Numbered from the stretch's first letter, positions 16,159 to 25,636 are shown. The stretch is DNA of 64,000 bases from Pseudomonas fluorescens (GCF_040448305.1 NZ_CP148752.1:4216001-4280000); one strand, 5' to 3'. Notes: generated by a model not told the origin, from the sequence alone. Numbers and translations: made by a program.

Positions 16159-17192
16159 CGTACCTGATTACGCCCGTTTCGCTTGGCCTGGTACAGCGCA
16201 TCGTCGGCGCGGGTCAACAGGCTTTCCGGCGTGTCGCCGGGGTGTGCGTGGGCCACGCCGAACGACGCGGTGATGGTGTCCAGCACCGTGTCGGTGCCCC
16301 GGGCCTTGACCCGCAGCGCCTGGACTTTCAGGCGCAGGCGCTCGGCAACAGCGCCTGCGGCGGCCAGGTCCGGGCAGTCCTTGAGCACCACGCAGAACTC
16401 CTCGCCGCCATAACGCGCCGCGAACGCTTCGCCGGGCAGCGAATCGCGCAACACCCGGGCGACATGCTGAAGCACGCGGTCACCCAAGGGATGGCCGTAC
16501 TGGTCGTTGAATTGCTTGAAGTGGTCGATATCCAGCATCACCAGCGCCACGCCTGTCGCCGCGTTGTTCATGGCCTGTTCAAGCTGGCGGTTGAAGGTGG
16601 TGCGGTTGAGCAATTCGGTCAGGCCATCGAGGGTCGCCGCCAGTTGGGCGCGCTCCAGTTTGTCCCGCAGGCTTTTGATTTCATGCTGCGCCGACTGCAA
16701 CTGGGCGAGGAAGTGTTCCTGCTGGCCCTGCATCAACCGAGTGCTCTGTTGCAGCTGGACCAGGATGCTCGGCAAGCGCTCGCTGGCGGGCTCTTCGAGC
16801 ATCTGCAGGTATTGGCCGAGGCTGGCCTGGAAGTTCTGGTTGCCTTTCACGCTGCGCGAAACATCGCGCTCCATGTCGTCGACCAGGTTGATTGCGTCCT
16901 GCTGCCCGGAACGGGCATCCGCCAGCTCATCGCGGATGATGTACTCGCGAAACAGTCTGGTGGCCGACTCCGGCGGGAAATAGTCGAAGTCGTTGACCAA
17001 CCGGTCCAGGTGCCGATTGAGCTCCGGCTCCTGGCCTTTGCTGTAGGTGTACCAGAGCGCGTAGTGCACCGGGTTGGGCGCAATGTTGTGACGAACCATC
17101 AGCGGCACTGCCTGCTTGAGCAACGCCGCGGCCTCGCGGGAGTCTTCCGGATACTGCGCTAGAACAGTCGCACGCGTGTCTGATTGGCTCAT
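16155..17192 (-). CDS. GGDEF diguanylate cyclase
   Basis: A 345-residue soluble protein whose C-terminal domain (from about 175) carries RYGGEEFCVVL, the active GGEEF form, plus TLDGLTELLNRTTFNR and DIDHFKQFNDQYGHPLGDRV, so it should make c-di-GMP from GTP. The N-terminal 170 residues are helical without membrane spans and are of the type seen in other Pseudomonas cyclases (YSKGQEPELNRHLDRLVNDF), ending in a coiled stretch (QSAQHEIKSLRDKLERAQLA). No RxxD inhibitory site is seen five residues before GGEEF, so product inhibition may be absent. The start at MSQSDT is the first good Met. It is not obviously linked to its neighbours. Confidence 0.92.
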   Translation of the reverse strand: MSQSDTRATVLAQYPEDSREAAALLKQAVPLMVRHNIAPNPVHYALWYTYSKGQEPELNRHLDRLVNDFDYFPPESATRLFREYIIRDELADARSGQQDAINLVDDMERDVSRSVKGNQNFQASLGQYLQMLEEPASERLPSILVQLQQSTRLMQGQQEHFLAQLQSAQHEIKSLRDKLERAQLAATLDGLTELLNRTTFNRQLEQAMNNAATGVALVMLDIDHFKQFNDQYGHPLGDRVLQHVARVLRDSLPGEAFAARYGGEEFCVVLKDCPDLAAAGAVAERLRLKVQALRVKARGTDTVLDTITASFGVAHAHPGDTPESLLTRADDALYQAKRNGRNQVR

Positions 17193-17322
17193 GGTTTCAC
17201 TGTGGTTATTATTATTTGGCGATTGGCAAACTCGCTGAGCATAGCCATACGCCCGACAAACGACCATCCCGAATTACACAATCATTTCAACCCGGCACGC
17301 CCGAGGTATTGCACCCAGTTTT

Positions 17323-17414
17323 CTGTAGGAGCGAGCCTGCTCGCGATGGCGGTGTATCAACCAACGACGATGTTGGATCTGATGGCCTCATCGCGAGCAG
17401 GCTCGCTCCTACAG
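17323..17414. repeat. REP dyad (inverted pair)
   Basis: CTGTAGGAGCGAGCCTGCTC is mirrored by GAGCAGGCTCGCTCCTACAG with about 50 bp between. It lies downstream of the binding-protein gene at 17433-18473 and upstream of the cyclase gene. Confidence 0.9.
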
Positions 17415-17432
17415 GGGCCTGCGGAGCCTGTG

Positions 17433-18473
17433 TTACCGCGCAGCCCAGGCATTGAAGCGTTGTTCAAGCTCTTCGCCATGGTCGACCCAGAACTCCGCGT
17501 CCACGGCCCGGGCGCCGGCCAGGTTGGCCTCGGCGGTCGGCAGTTGGTCCTGCACGTCCTTGGGCAGCAATGGCAGGGTCTGGCGATGCACCGGCCCGTA
17601 GGGGATGGTTTCCGAGAAAACCTTTTGCGTCTGCGGCTGGCTGGCAAATGCGATGAAGTTTTCCGCCAGCGCCTTGTTCGGCGTGCCTTTGACCACCGCC
17701 CAGTATTCCGGGTCGTACAGGCTCTGCGGCCAGACGATGCTCAGCTTCATGCCTTCCTTTTGCGCCGAGGCAATCCGCCCGTTGTAGGCGGCGCTCATCA
17801 CCACGTCCCCGGCCACCAGCCATTGCGCCGGCTGTGCGCCCGCCTCCCACCACTGGATGTTCGGCTTGATCTGGTCGAGTTTGGCAAAGGCCCGCGTCAC
17901 GCCTTGCGGGGTTTTCAAGACCTTGTACACGTCGTCCGCCTTGACGCCGTCCGCCAGCAAAGCGATTTCCAGGGTGTACTTGGCGCTCTTGCGCAGGCCG
18001 CGCTTGCCCGGGAAGTCGGCGACATTCCAGAAGTCGGCCCAGGACTGCGGCGCCTTGGCCTGCTTGCTCTGGTCGTAGGCCATGACCATCGACCAGACGT
18101 AAGTGGCCACCCCGCACTCGGTCAACGCACCGGGCACAAAGTTCGCCGAATCACCGAAGCGTCCCGCATCGAGCTTCTCGAACAAGCCCTCTTCGCAGCC
18201 ACGCAACAGCTCGGGGCTTTCGACTTCCACCACGTCCCAACTGGTGTGGCCGGCGGAGACCATGGCCTTGATCTTCGACAGCTCGCCGTTGTATTCACCG
18301 GCGATGATGTTGCCCGCGCCGCTGGCGTTGAAGGGCTGGAAATAGGCCTTATCCTGGGCCTGTTTGGTAGCACCACCGAAGGAAATCACGGTGAGGTCCT
18401 GGGGGGCCGCCCACACACTGGCACTCAACAACGCCAGGGCAAACGGAACACTGCAACGCAAGGATCTGGACAT
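17433..18473 (-). CDS. Polyamine/spermidine-type ABC binding protein, orphan
   Basis: A 346-residue secreted binding protein (signal about 1-22, AWA/AP) of the PotD-like group: LTVISFGGATKQAQDKAYFQ, SWDVVEVESPELLRGCEEGL and SIVWPQSLYDPEYWAVVKGT. It ends a leftward operon with an M20 deacylase, DUF1028, a Rid protein and an FMO, but no permease or ATPase lies beside it. It may borrow membrane components encoded elsewhere, or the 7.9-10.7 kb set. The ligand is unknown. Confidence 0.88.
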   Translation of the reverse strand: MSRSLRCSVPFALALLSASVWAAPQDLTVISFGGATKQAQDKAYFQPFNASGAGNIIAGEYNGELSKIKAMVSAGHTSWDVVEVESPELLRGCEEGLFEKLDAGRFGDSANFVPGALTECGVATYVWSMVMAYDQSKQAKAPQSWADFWNVADFPGKRGLRKSAKYTLEIALLADGVKADDVYKVLKTPQGVTRAFAKLDQIKPNIQWWEAGAQPAQWLVAGDVVMSAAYNGRIASAQKEGMKLSIVWPQSLYDPEYWAVVKGTPNKALAENFIAFASQPQTQKVFSETIPYGPVHRQTLPLLPKDVQDQLPTAEANLAGARAVDAEFWVDHGEELEQRFNAWAAR

Positions 18474-18508
18474 GGATCGCTTCCTCGGGGCTTGTCGGCC
18501 CGTTGTTG

Positions 18509-19678
18509 TTATGGGTGTTCGGATTCACTCAAGTAAGCCGCCAGGCGATCCATCAAGCGGTCACAGGCCGCCATCTGATCAACGCTGACAAATTCATCGG
18601 GCTTGTGCCCCTGGTCCATGCTGCCAGGACCGCAGACCACCGAAGGAATGCCGGCCTGATCGAACAGCCCGCCTTCGGTGCCAAAAGCCACGGTGCTGAA
18701 CTCGTCGCTGCCGCACAGTTGGGCAATCAGCCGGGCCGCCGCGCTGTCGGCGGGTGTCGCCAGGCCCGGATAGGCCGAGATTTTTTCAAAGCGGATACCG
18801 GTATCGGTGTCCACGGCCTGCATGGCCGGCAGCAACGTCTGTTCGGCGTAGTCCTGCAGCTCATCGACGACCACTTGCGGGGCGAAGTCCGGCAAGGCAC
18901 GGATCTCGAAATCGAAACGGCAATCCGCTGGAACGATGTTCAGCGCCGTACCGCCCTGGATCACCCCGACCTGTACGGTCGAGAACGCCGGGTCGAAGCG
19001 CTTGTCATGCAATGGCGGCCGGGCCAGGGTGGCGCCGATGTCGCCCAGCCGACCGATCAGGCGCGCGGCCTGCTCGATGGCATTCACCCCATAAGGCGCG
19101 TAGGCGGAATGACAGGCGGCGCCGCGTACGTGGCAACGCATCGCCAGTTTGCCCTTGTGGCCGAGCACCGGCTTGAGTTCGGTGGGCTCGCCGATCAGGC
19201 ACAGCGCCGGTGCCGGGATGCGTTGCGGCAGCACTTCCAGCAAGCCGCGCACGCCGAGGCATCCGACCTCTTCGTCATAGGAAAACGCCAAATGCACCGG
19301 GCGCTTCAAAGGGCTGGAGAGAAACATCGGCACGGCCGCCAGCACAGAAGCCAGATAGCCTTTCATGTCGGCGGTGCCGCGACCATAAAGCTTGCCGTTC
19401 GCCTCGCTCAGGCAAAACGGTTCGACCGTCCAGTCCTGGCCGTCCACCGGCACCACGTCGGTGTGCCCGGACAGCACGATGCCGCCAGCCACGCGCGGGC
19501 CGACCGTGGCCAACAGATTGGCCTTGGTCCGCTCGGCGTTGTAGATCAGTTCGCAATCCACGCCCAGTCCGTGCAGGTAGTCGCGCACGAACTCGATCAG
19601 TTCCAGGTTCGAATCGCGGCTGACCGTGGCGAACCCGATCAATCGCGCGAGCATGGCGCGGCTGCGCAACTCACTCAT
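18509..19678 (-). CDS. M20 deacylase (acetylornithine deacetylase-like)
   Basis: A 389-residue zinc hydrolase of peptidase family M20. Metal and catalytic motifs are VLSGHTDVVPVDGQDW, LYGRGTADMKGYLA and FSYDEEVGCLGVRGLL, followed by the dimerisation domain (about 175-285). It resembles ArgE, which removes acetyl from N-acetylornithine, but Pseudomonas makes arginine by the cyclic route, so a catabolic role on an N-acyl amine or amino acid is likelier. The start MSELRSR overlaps the DUF1028 stop by 8 bp; the earlier in-frame Met lies inside that gene. Confidence 0.85.
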   Translation of the reverse strand: MSELRSRAMLARLIGFATVSRDSNLELIEFVRDYLHGLGVDCELIYNAERTKANLLATVGPRVAGGIVLSGHTDVVPVDGQDWTVEPFCLSEANGKLYGRGTADMKGYLASVLAAVPMFLSSPLKRPVHLAFSYDEEVGCLGVRGLLEVLPQRIPAPALCLIGEPTELKPVLGHKGKLAMRCHVRGAACHSAYAPYGVNAIEQAARLIGRLGDIGATLARPPLHDKRFDPAFSTVQVGVIQGGTALNIVPADCRFDFEIRALPDFAPQVVVDELQDYAEQTLLPAMQAVDTDTGIRFEKISAYPGLATPADSAAARLIAQLCGSDEFSTVAFGTEGGLFDQAGIPSVVCGPGSMDQGHKPDEFVSVDQMAACDRLMDRLAAYLSESEHP

Positions 19679-20345
19679 CGCCGGGCACTCCATAGGCGGG
19701 GGCCAGGGTCGGATTGAGGGCGCGGGTCAGATAATCCTGAAGTTGCGGCTCGTAGGCCGTCCACAGTTTGCCCAGCTCGCCGATCGGGTTTTCATCGGCC
19801 CAATCCACCCGCAGGTCGACCATCGGCCAGGTCAGGTCACCCACCACCGACAGCGCCGCCGAGTGCACCGCGCCGGCTTCGCCACCGGCATCCTGGCCGG
19901 CCTGCAAGGCGTTCATCAGCCGGGTGGCGAGGCAGCCTTCGCTGTATTCGAACGCCGCGACCATCGCCTCGATCACCCCACTATTGGCCAGCAGGTTGCC
20001 GGCCGCCACGCATTGGTCACCGGCCACAGCGTTGTTGATACCCAGCGCATGGTTGCCGCTGAACACCGCCGTGCGCCCGTGGGCATCGACCACCGCCACC
20101 TGGCGGTATTGGCTGTAGCCGTTGCGGGTCAATGAGTGGTCCAGCGCCTGGGGTGGCGCCGAGCCGTTGGCCAGTTCATCGAGGATCTGCGGGCCGAGGG
20201 CCGGCAGCGTGATGTTCTGGCTCGACACCGCGCCGACACCGGCACGCAGCCACGGGCAGCGCGCGCCGACGGCAATGCTCGAAGAACTGATGGCAATGCC
20301 CAGCTGGCCGGTCTCGGCGCAGCGACCCACGATGGAAAAAGTCAT
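19671..20345 (-). CDS. DUF1028 protein (Ntn-hydrolase-like)
   Basis: A 224-residue DUF1028 protein: MTFSIVGRCAETGQLGIAIS, SSSIAVGARCPWLRAGVGAV and SGNHALGINNAVAGDQCVAA. The family is thought to share the Ntn-hydrolase fold of the proteasome beta subunit and often lies in operons with Rid proteins and deacylases, as here. It is probably an amidohydrolase, but no substrate has been established that I know of. It is translated 10 bp after the Rid gene and overlaps the M20 gene. Confidence 0.85.
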   Translation of the reverse strand: MTFSIVGRCAETGQLGIAISSSSIAVGARCPWLRAGVGAVSSQNITLPALGPQILDELANGSAPPQALDHSLTRNGYSQYRQVAVVDAHGRTAVFSGNHALGINNAVAGDQCVAAGNLLANSGVIEAMVAAFEYSEGCLATRLMNALQAGQDAGGEAGAVHSAALSVVGDLTWPMVDLRVDWADENPIGELGKLWTAYEPQLQDYLTRALNPTLAPAYGVPGDE

Positions 20346-20355
20346 GGCGAATTCC

Positions 20356-20766
20356 TTATTCAGGGATGACAGCGATCACATCAATTTCCATCAGCCACTG
20401 CGGCTGGCCGAGGGCGCTGACCACCAGGCCGGTGGAAATCGGGAACACGCCCTTGAGCCACTTGCCGACTTCCTGGTAGACCGGCTCGCGATAGCGCGGG
20501 TCGATCAGGTAAGTGGTGGTCTTGACGATATGGCTCAGGTCGCTGCCCGCCTCTTCCAGCAATTGCTTGACGTTGCGCATGGCCTGCTCGGCCTGGGCGC
20601 GCGGATCACCGAGGCCCACCAGTTGGCCGTTGAAATCGGTGCCGACCTGACCACGCACATACACGGTGTTGCCGGCGCGCACGGCCTGGCACAAATCGTT
20701 GTCCAGCGTCTGGTTCGGGTAAGTGTCTTTGGTGTTGAACATGCGGATGCGGGTATGAGTAGGCAT
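20356..20766 (-). CDS. RidA/YjgF-family protein
   Basis: A 136-residue Rid protein: DLCQAVRAGNTVYVRGQVGT, DPRAQAEQAMRNVKQLLEEA and ATTYLIDPRYREPVY-type spacing (TTTYLIDPRYREPVYQEV). RidA proteins hydrolyse reactive enamines and imines. The segment where RidA has its catalytic Arg (ARS motif) reads STGLVVSAL here, with no Arg, so it probably belongs to another Rid subgroup with a different or no deaminase activity. Its ATG overlaps the FMO stop by one base (TAATG), implying coupled expression. Confidence 0.88.
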   Translation of the reverse strand: MPTHTRIRMFNTKDTYPNQTLDNDLCQAVRAGNTVYVRGQVGTDFNGQLVGLGDPRAQAEQAMRNVKQLLEEAGSDLSHIVKTTTYLIDPRYREPVYQEVGKWLKGVFPISTGLVVSALGQPQWLMEIDVIAVIPE

Positions 20767-22127
20767 TAACGAACTCCCATGAGGCTGGCTTTCTGAAGAG
20801 GTGCACGGGCGGCCTCGGCTTGACGCTGGGTCGCATCCCGATAGTTGAGATAGGTGTGCTGTTTAACGATGTGATCGGCGATGTGCTTGGCGTCGTGCCA
20901 AACGCCCCAGATAAACGCGGAGCCGCGGCGGGACTGCCAAGGCAACCCGACGAAATACACCCCCGGCTCGGCCGACACGCCGCGCTGGTGCTGTGGCTTG
21001 CCGTTTTCCTTGAAGGCATCGACCTTCAGCCAGCTGTAGTCGGTGGAGTAACCGGTGGCCCAGATGATCGTGGTGACGCCGGCCTTGAGCAGATCCAGTT
21101 CAAGGATTGGATTTGTCACGCAGTCCGGGTCCGCCAGCATGGCCCGGGCTTCGGGTTCCAGCGGCAGGTCCAGGCCGTTGCGTTCGATATAGGCGTCGGC
21201 CTTGTCGAGCAGCGCCAGGTAATTTTCATCGCCACGTTTAATGTTGTCGGCGAGGTTGTCTTCGAAACTCACCACAGCGCCGTTGAACGCCCGGGTCAGG
21301 CCGACCAGGGTCATGCCCTGGTGAGCCAGCCGGCGGAAGTCCACGGTGTGGCCGCCACGGGCGCCGCTCACGGCGATGGTCACGTGTTCCTTGCCCGGTT
21401 GCATGGCCTCGGCATCCCACTCGCCGAGCACCCCCAGCCACCAGCAGAAATCACGGTTACGATAGGCACGGGGCGGACGATCGTGGGCGCCCATCGACAG
21501 GTAGACCTGTTTGCCGGAACGTTGCAGTTCATCGGCGATCTGTACGCCCGAGGAACCTGCGCCCACCACCAGCACCGCGCCTTCGGCCAGTTGCTGCGGG
21601 TTGTAGTATTGGGCGGAGTGAATCTGGGTGATGCCGGCGATTTCGGGTGCAATCGGCGGAATGGCCGGACGCTGGAACGGACCGGTGGCGACCACCACGT
21701 GGCGGGCCTCGATCACGCCATCGGAAGTTTCGACAGTGAAGCCTGGACGGTCGGTGTTACGTTCGACTTTCTTCACATCCACGCCGGTACGGATCGGCGC
21801 GTTGAACTTGCGGGCGTAGGCTTCGAAGTACTCAGCCACCTGCTCTTTCCCGGCGAAGGCATCCGGGTCCAGGCCGTCGAATTCCAGGCCCGGGAAGCGG
21901 TCGTGCCAGGCCGGGCCGTTGGCTACCAGCGAATCCCAGCGACCGGTGCGCCAGGCTTCGGCGATACGATTGCGCTCCACAACGAGGTGAGGCACACCGA
22001 GCTTGCTCAGGTGTTCACTCATGGCCACGCCGGCCTGTCCGGCGCCAACAACAAGCGTATCAATTTCGGTCTTATCAACTGTCATGGCTGTGCACTTCTG
22101 AAAGGTGGTTTGATTCAGGTCGGTCAT
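20766..22127 (-). CDS. Flavin-containing monooxygenase
   Basis: A flavoprotein of about 453 residues with an N-terminal FAD site (TLVVGAGQAGVAMSEHLSKL), an NADPH site in the middle (VLVVGAGSSGVQIADELQRS) and the ATGYSTDYSW motif near residue 370, as in FMO/Baeyer-Villiger and YUC-like enzymes that oxygenate N or S atoms. It heads the leftward operon FMO-Rid-DUF1028-M20-binding protein, so it probably starts breakdown of a nitrogenous compound. The start is placed at MTDLNQ behind GAGG; MTVDKTE at 22085 is a good alternative. The 274 bp before the divergent CBS gene show no clear operator. Confidence 0.85.
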   Translation of the reverse strand: MTDLNQTTFQKCTAMTVDKTEIDTLVVGAGQAGVAMSEHLSKLGVPHLVVERNRIAEAWRTGRWDSLVANGPAWHDRFPGLEFDGLDPDAFAGKEQVAEYFEAYARKFNAPIRTGVDVKKVERNTDRPGFTVETSDGVIEARHVVVATGPFQRPAIPPIAPEIAGITQIHSAQYYNPQQLAEGAVLVVGAGSSGVQIADELQRSGKQVYLSMGAHDRPPRAYRNRDFCWWLGVLGEWDAEAMQPGKEHVTIAVSGARGGHTVDFRRLAHQGMTLVGLTRAFNGAVVSFEDNLADNIKRGDENYLALLDKADAYIERNGLDLPLEPEARAMLADPDCVTNPILELDLLKAGVTTIIWATGYSTDYSWLKVDAFKENGKPQHQRGVSAEPGVYFVGLPWQSRRGSAFIWGVWHDAKHIADHIVKQHTYLNYRDATQRQAEAARAPLQKASLMGVR

Positions 22128-22401
22128 GGCTGCCGCCTCGATTCTGATCACTGTTGTTCTTCTGCTGCGGCTATCGGTGTCAGGGTGTTGGCCGCATTCT
22201 GTTCGGAGCCGGGAAATAGCGAAATTATGTTTTTTGTGGTCGCTGGCGAGGAAAAAGCGTCGAGGTGACCGGTTGGCTGTGCAAGGTTGCGGCCGACCCG
22301 ATCCCGGCCTATGGTCCAAGCGATGCATTGCCCGCGACCGGCGCAAAGACCCGGCGCGGATTGCTGTCCATCCAGTGCGGATCTACGCAAGGAGTGATGA
22401 C

Positions 22402-23778
22402 ATGCCCGACAATTCCCGTCCTGCCGTGCTCGAACTGATTGGCAATACCCCGCTGGTGCGCGTCAGCCGTTTCGATACCGGCCCGTGCACGCTGTTTCTC
22501 AAACTCGAATCCCAGAACCCCGGCGGTTCGATCAAGGACCGCATCGGTCTGGCCATGATCGACACCGCCGAACGCGATGGCCGCCTCAGGCCCGGCGGCA
22601 CCATCGTCGAAGCCACCGCCGGCAATACCGGCCTCGGCCTGGCCTTGGTCGGCCGCGCCAAGGGCTATCGCGTGGTGCTGGTGGTGCCGGACAAGATGTC
22701 CACCGAGAAGGTCTTGCACCTAAAGGCCATGGGTGCCGAGGTGCACATCACCCGCTCCGACGTCGGCAAAGGCCATCCTGAGTATTACCAGGATGTCGCC
22801 GCGCGGCTGGCCGCGGAAATTCCCGATGCGTTCTTCGCCGACCAGTTCAACAACCCGGCCAACCCGCTGGCCCACGAATGCAGCACCGCGCCGGAGATCT
22901 GGGCGCAAACCCAGCATGATGTGGACGCCATCGTCGTCGGTGTTGGTTCGGCCGGTACCCTCACCGGGCTGACCCGCTTCTTCAAACGCGTGCAGCCGGA
23001 CCTGGAAATGGTCCTGGCCGACCCGGTCGGTTCGGTGATGGCCGAATACAGCCGCGGCGGCACCCTCCCCACCCCCGGTTCCTGGGCGGTGGAAGGCATT
23101 GGCGAAGACTTCATTCCGTCGATTGCCGACCTGTCCAGCGTGCGCCACGCCTATTCGATCAGCGACGAAGAAAGCTTCGACCATGCCCGCCAACTGCTGC
23201 GCGCCGAAGGCATTCTTGGCGGCTCGTCGACCGGCACCTTGCTGGCGGCGGCGTTGCGTTACTGCCGCGAACAGACCCAGCCGAAACGGGTGGTGAGCTT
23301 CGTCTGCGACACCGGTACGCGTTACCTGTCGAAGGTCTACAACGACCAGTGGATGAACGATCAGGGCTTGCTGCAACGCAAGCACTACGGCGACCTGCGC
23401 GACCTGATCGCGCGGCGTTTCGAGGATGGCCGGGTGATCAGCGTCGGCCCGGATGACACGCTACTGACGGCATTTCAACGCATGCGCCTGGCGGATGTCT
23501 CGCAGCTACCGGTGCTGGTGAACGGCAAACAACTGGTCGGCGTGATCGACGAGTCCGACATCCTGCTGGGCGTGCATGAAGACGTTGCGCACTTCCGCAA
23601 GGCCGTATCCAGCGCCATGACCGACAAACTGCAAACCCTGTCCCCCGATGCCTCGCTGGCGGATCTGGAGGCAGAACTGGGCCGTGGGCTGGTGGCGATC
23701 ATCCAGGATGCCTCGGGCTTCCACGGCCTGATTACCCGAACCGACATGCTCAACCATTTGCGGAGATCCCTGCCATGA
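22402..23778 (+). CDS. Cystathionine beta-synthase
   Basis: A 458-residue PLP enzyme of the cysteine synthase/CBS fold: ELIGNTPLVRV, the PLP Lys in QNPGGSIKDRIG, ATAGNTGLGLALVGRAKGYR, and a C-terminal CBS-domain pair (about 335-458: ISVGPDDTLLTAFQRMRLAD, GVIDESDILLGVHED). The catalytic core condenses serine and homocysteine to cystathionine. No heme-binding N-terminus is present. The start MPDNSRP has AAGGAG. It overlaps the next gene by 4 bp, making a two-gene reverse transsulfuration unit. Confidence 0.93.
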   Translation: MPDNSRPAVLELIGNTPLVRVSRFDTGPCTLFLKLESQNPGGSIKDRIGLAMIDTAERDGRLRPGGTIVEATAGNTGLGLALVGRAKGYRVVLVVPDKMSTEKVLHLKAMGAEVHITRSDVGKGHPEYYQDVAARLAAEIPDAFFADQFNNPANPLAHECSTAPEIWAQTQHDVDAIVVGVGSAGTLTGLTRFFKRVQPDLEMVLADPVGSVMAEYSRGGTLPTPGSWAVEGIGEDFIPSIADLSSVRHAYSISDEESFDHARQLLRAEGILGGSSTGTLLAAALRYCREQTQPKRVVSFVCDTGTRYLSKVYNDQWMNDQGLLQRKHYGDLRDLIARRFEDGRVISVGPDDTLLTAFQRMRLADVSQLPVLVNGKQLVGVIDESDILLGVHEDVAHFRKAVSSAMTDKLQTLSPDASLADLEAELGRGLVAIIQDASGFHGLITRTDMLNHLRRSLP

Positions 23779-24953
23779 GTCAACAGGATAAAAACGCCTC
23801 GCCACAGGGCTTCGCCACCCGCGTGATCCACGCCGGGCAAGTGCCGGACCCTTCGACCGGGGCGCTGATGCCGCCGATCTACGCCAACTCCACCTACCTG
23901 CAACAGAGCCCCGGGGTGCACAAAGGCCTGGATTACGGGCGTTCGCACAACCCGACGCGCTGGGCCCTGGAGCGCTGCGTGGCCGACCTCGAAGGCGGCA
24001 CCCGGGGCTTTGCCTTCGCCTCGGGGCTGGCGACCATTTCCACGGTGCTCGAACTGCTCGACGCCGGCTCGCACATCGTCTCGGGCAACGATTTGTACGG
24101 CGGCACCTTCCGCCTGTTCGACAAGGTGCGCCAGCGCAGCGCCGGGCACCGCTTCAGCTTCGTCGACCTGACCGACCTGGCGGCGTTCGAGGCCTCCCTG
24201 CAAGACGACACCCGCATGGTGATGGTCGAGACACCGAGCAATCCGCTGCTGCGCCTCACGGACCTGGCCGCCATCGCCCGCACCTGCCGTGCCCGCGGCA
24301 TCATCTGCGTGGCCGACAACACCTTCGCCAGCCCGTGGATCCAGCGCCCGCTGGAACTGGGTTTCGACATCGTGCTGCACTCGACCACCAAGTACCTCAA
24401 CGGTCACTCCGACGTGATCGGCGGCATCGCCGTGGTCGGGCAGAACGCCGAACTGGCCGAACGCCTGGGCTTCCTGCAAAACGCCGTCGGCGCCATCGCC
24501 GGCCCGTTCGATGCCTTCCTCACCCTGCGCGGGGTGAAGACCCTGGCCCTGCGCATGGAGCGGCATTGCAGCAACGCACTGGAGCTGGCGCAGTGGCTGG
24601 AGCGCCAACCGCAAGTCTCACGGGTCTACTACCCCGGCCTGCCGTCGCACCCGCAACACGAACTGGCCCAACGGCAAATGCGCGGTTTCGGCGGGATGAT
24701 CTCCCTTGACCTCAACAGCGACCTGGCCGGCACCAAACGCTTCCTTGAAAGCGTGCAGATCTTCGCCCTGGCCGAGAGCCTGGGCGGCGTGGAAAGCCTG
24801 ATCGAACACCCGGCGATCATGACCCACGCCACCATTCCACCCGATACCCGCGCGGAACTGGGGATTGGCGATGGCTTGGTGCGGTTGTCGGTGGGGGTTG
24901 AGGATGTGGAGGATTTGCGGGCTGACTTGGCGCAGGCGTTGGCGCGGATGTAA
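23775..24953 (+). CDS. Cystathionine gamma-lyase (Cys/Met PLP family)
   Basis: A 392-residue Cys/Met-metabolism PLP enzyme: ATRVIHAGQVPDPSTGALMP at the start, NPTRWALERCVADLEGG, PLP Lys in LHSTTKYLNGHSDVIGG, and SLGGVESLIEHPAIMTHAT at the end. It pairs with CBS upstream to turn homocysteine sulfur into cysteine, so gamma-lyase is likelier than gamma-synthase, though the family cannot be split by eye alone. A four-unit REP array follows. Confidence 0.9.
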   Translation: MSQQDKNASPQGFATRVIHAGQVPDPSTGALMPPIYANSTYLQQSPGVHKGLDYGRSHNPTRWALERCVADLEGGTRGFAFASGLATISTVLELLDAGSHIVSGNDLYGGTFRLFDKVRQRSAGHRFSFVDLTDLAAFEASLQDDTRMVMVETPSNPLLRLTDLAAIARTCRARGIICVADNTFASPWIQRPLELGFDIVLHSTTKYLNGHSDVIGGIAVVGQNAELAERLGFLQNAVGAIAGPFDAFLTLRGVKTLALRMERHCSNALELAQWLERQPQVSRVYYPGLPSHPQHELAQRQMRGFGGMISLDLNSDLAGTKRFLESVQIFALAESLGGVESLIEHPAIMTHATIPPDTRAELGIGDGLVRLSVGVEDVEDLRADLAQALARM

Positions 24954-24981
24954 GTTGCCTAAATCTCGGCACACCACTAAA

Positions 24982-25480
24982 CCTGTGGGAGCGAGCTTGC
25001 TCGCGAAAGCGGTGGATCAGTCGATATTGAAGCTGACTGACACTCCGCTATCGCGAGCAAGCTCGCTCCCACACTTGAATGTCTGTCATGCAAAAATTGG
25101 CTGTTCAGCAGAGATCCCCTGTGGGAGCGAGCCTGCTCGCGATAGCGGTGGATCAGTCGATATTGATGCTGACTGACACGCCGCTTTCGCGAGCAAGCCC
25201 GCTCCCACACTTGAATGTCTGTCATGCAAAAATTGGCTGTTCAGCAGAGATCCCCTGTGGGAGCGGGCTTGCTCGCGATGGCGGTGGATCAGTCGATATT
25301 GATGCTGACTGACACGCCGCTATCGCGAGCAAGCTCGCTCCCACACTTGAATGTCTGTCATGCAAAAATTGGCTGTTCATCAAAGATCCCCTGTGTGCGA
25401 GCCTGCTCGCGATGGCGGTGGATCAGTCGATATTGATGCTGACTGACACGCCGCTTTCGCGAGCAAGCCCGCTCCCACAG
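24982..25480. repeat. Four tandem REP dyads with 136-bp period
   Basis: Units start near 24982, 25118, 25254 and 25390. Each holds GTGGGAGCGAGC...GCTCGCTCCCAC arms around a variable core (GGTGGATCAGTCGATATTGA), then a conserved spacer ACTTGAATGTCTGTCATGCA continuing AAAATTGGCTGTTCAGCAG. The spacer is as conserved as the dyad, so the block arose by tandem duplication. The fourth unit has lost GGAG from its first arm. It ends in a T-run that could terminate transcription. The rest of 24954-25636 has no gene. Confidence 0.92.
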
Positions 25481-25636
25481 GTCTTTTTTTGGCCTTAAGT
25501 CTTGTTGCAAGGCTGGTCAAGCAAACAAGACTCCCTATAATCGCGGCGTTTTCGTCTACCCTCACGAAGCGTCGTGCAGCAATCAGCTTGTGCGGGGCGC
25601 ATCGACATTTTTCCGCTATTGAACCGGAGAACTTCC

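Noticed and set aside
18509..19678. Arginine-biosynthesis argE
   Set aside because: Operon context is catabolic (FMO, Rid, DUF1028, binding protein), and Pseudomonas normally uses the cyclic acetyl route, so a gene symbol is not given.
24982..25480. CRISPR-like array
   Set aside because: Repeats are about 136 bp with internal inverted arms of REP type and conserved rather than variable spacers; no cas genes are present.
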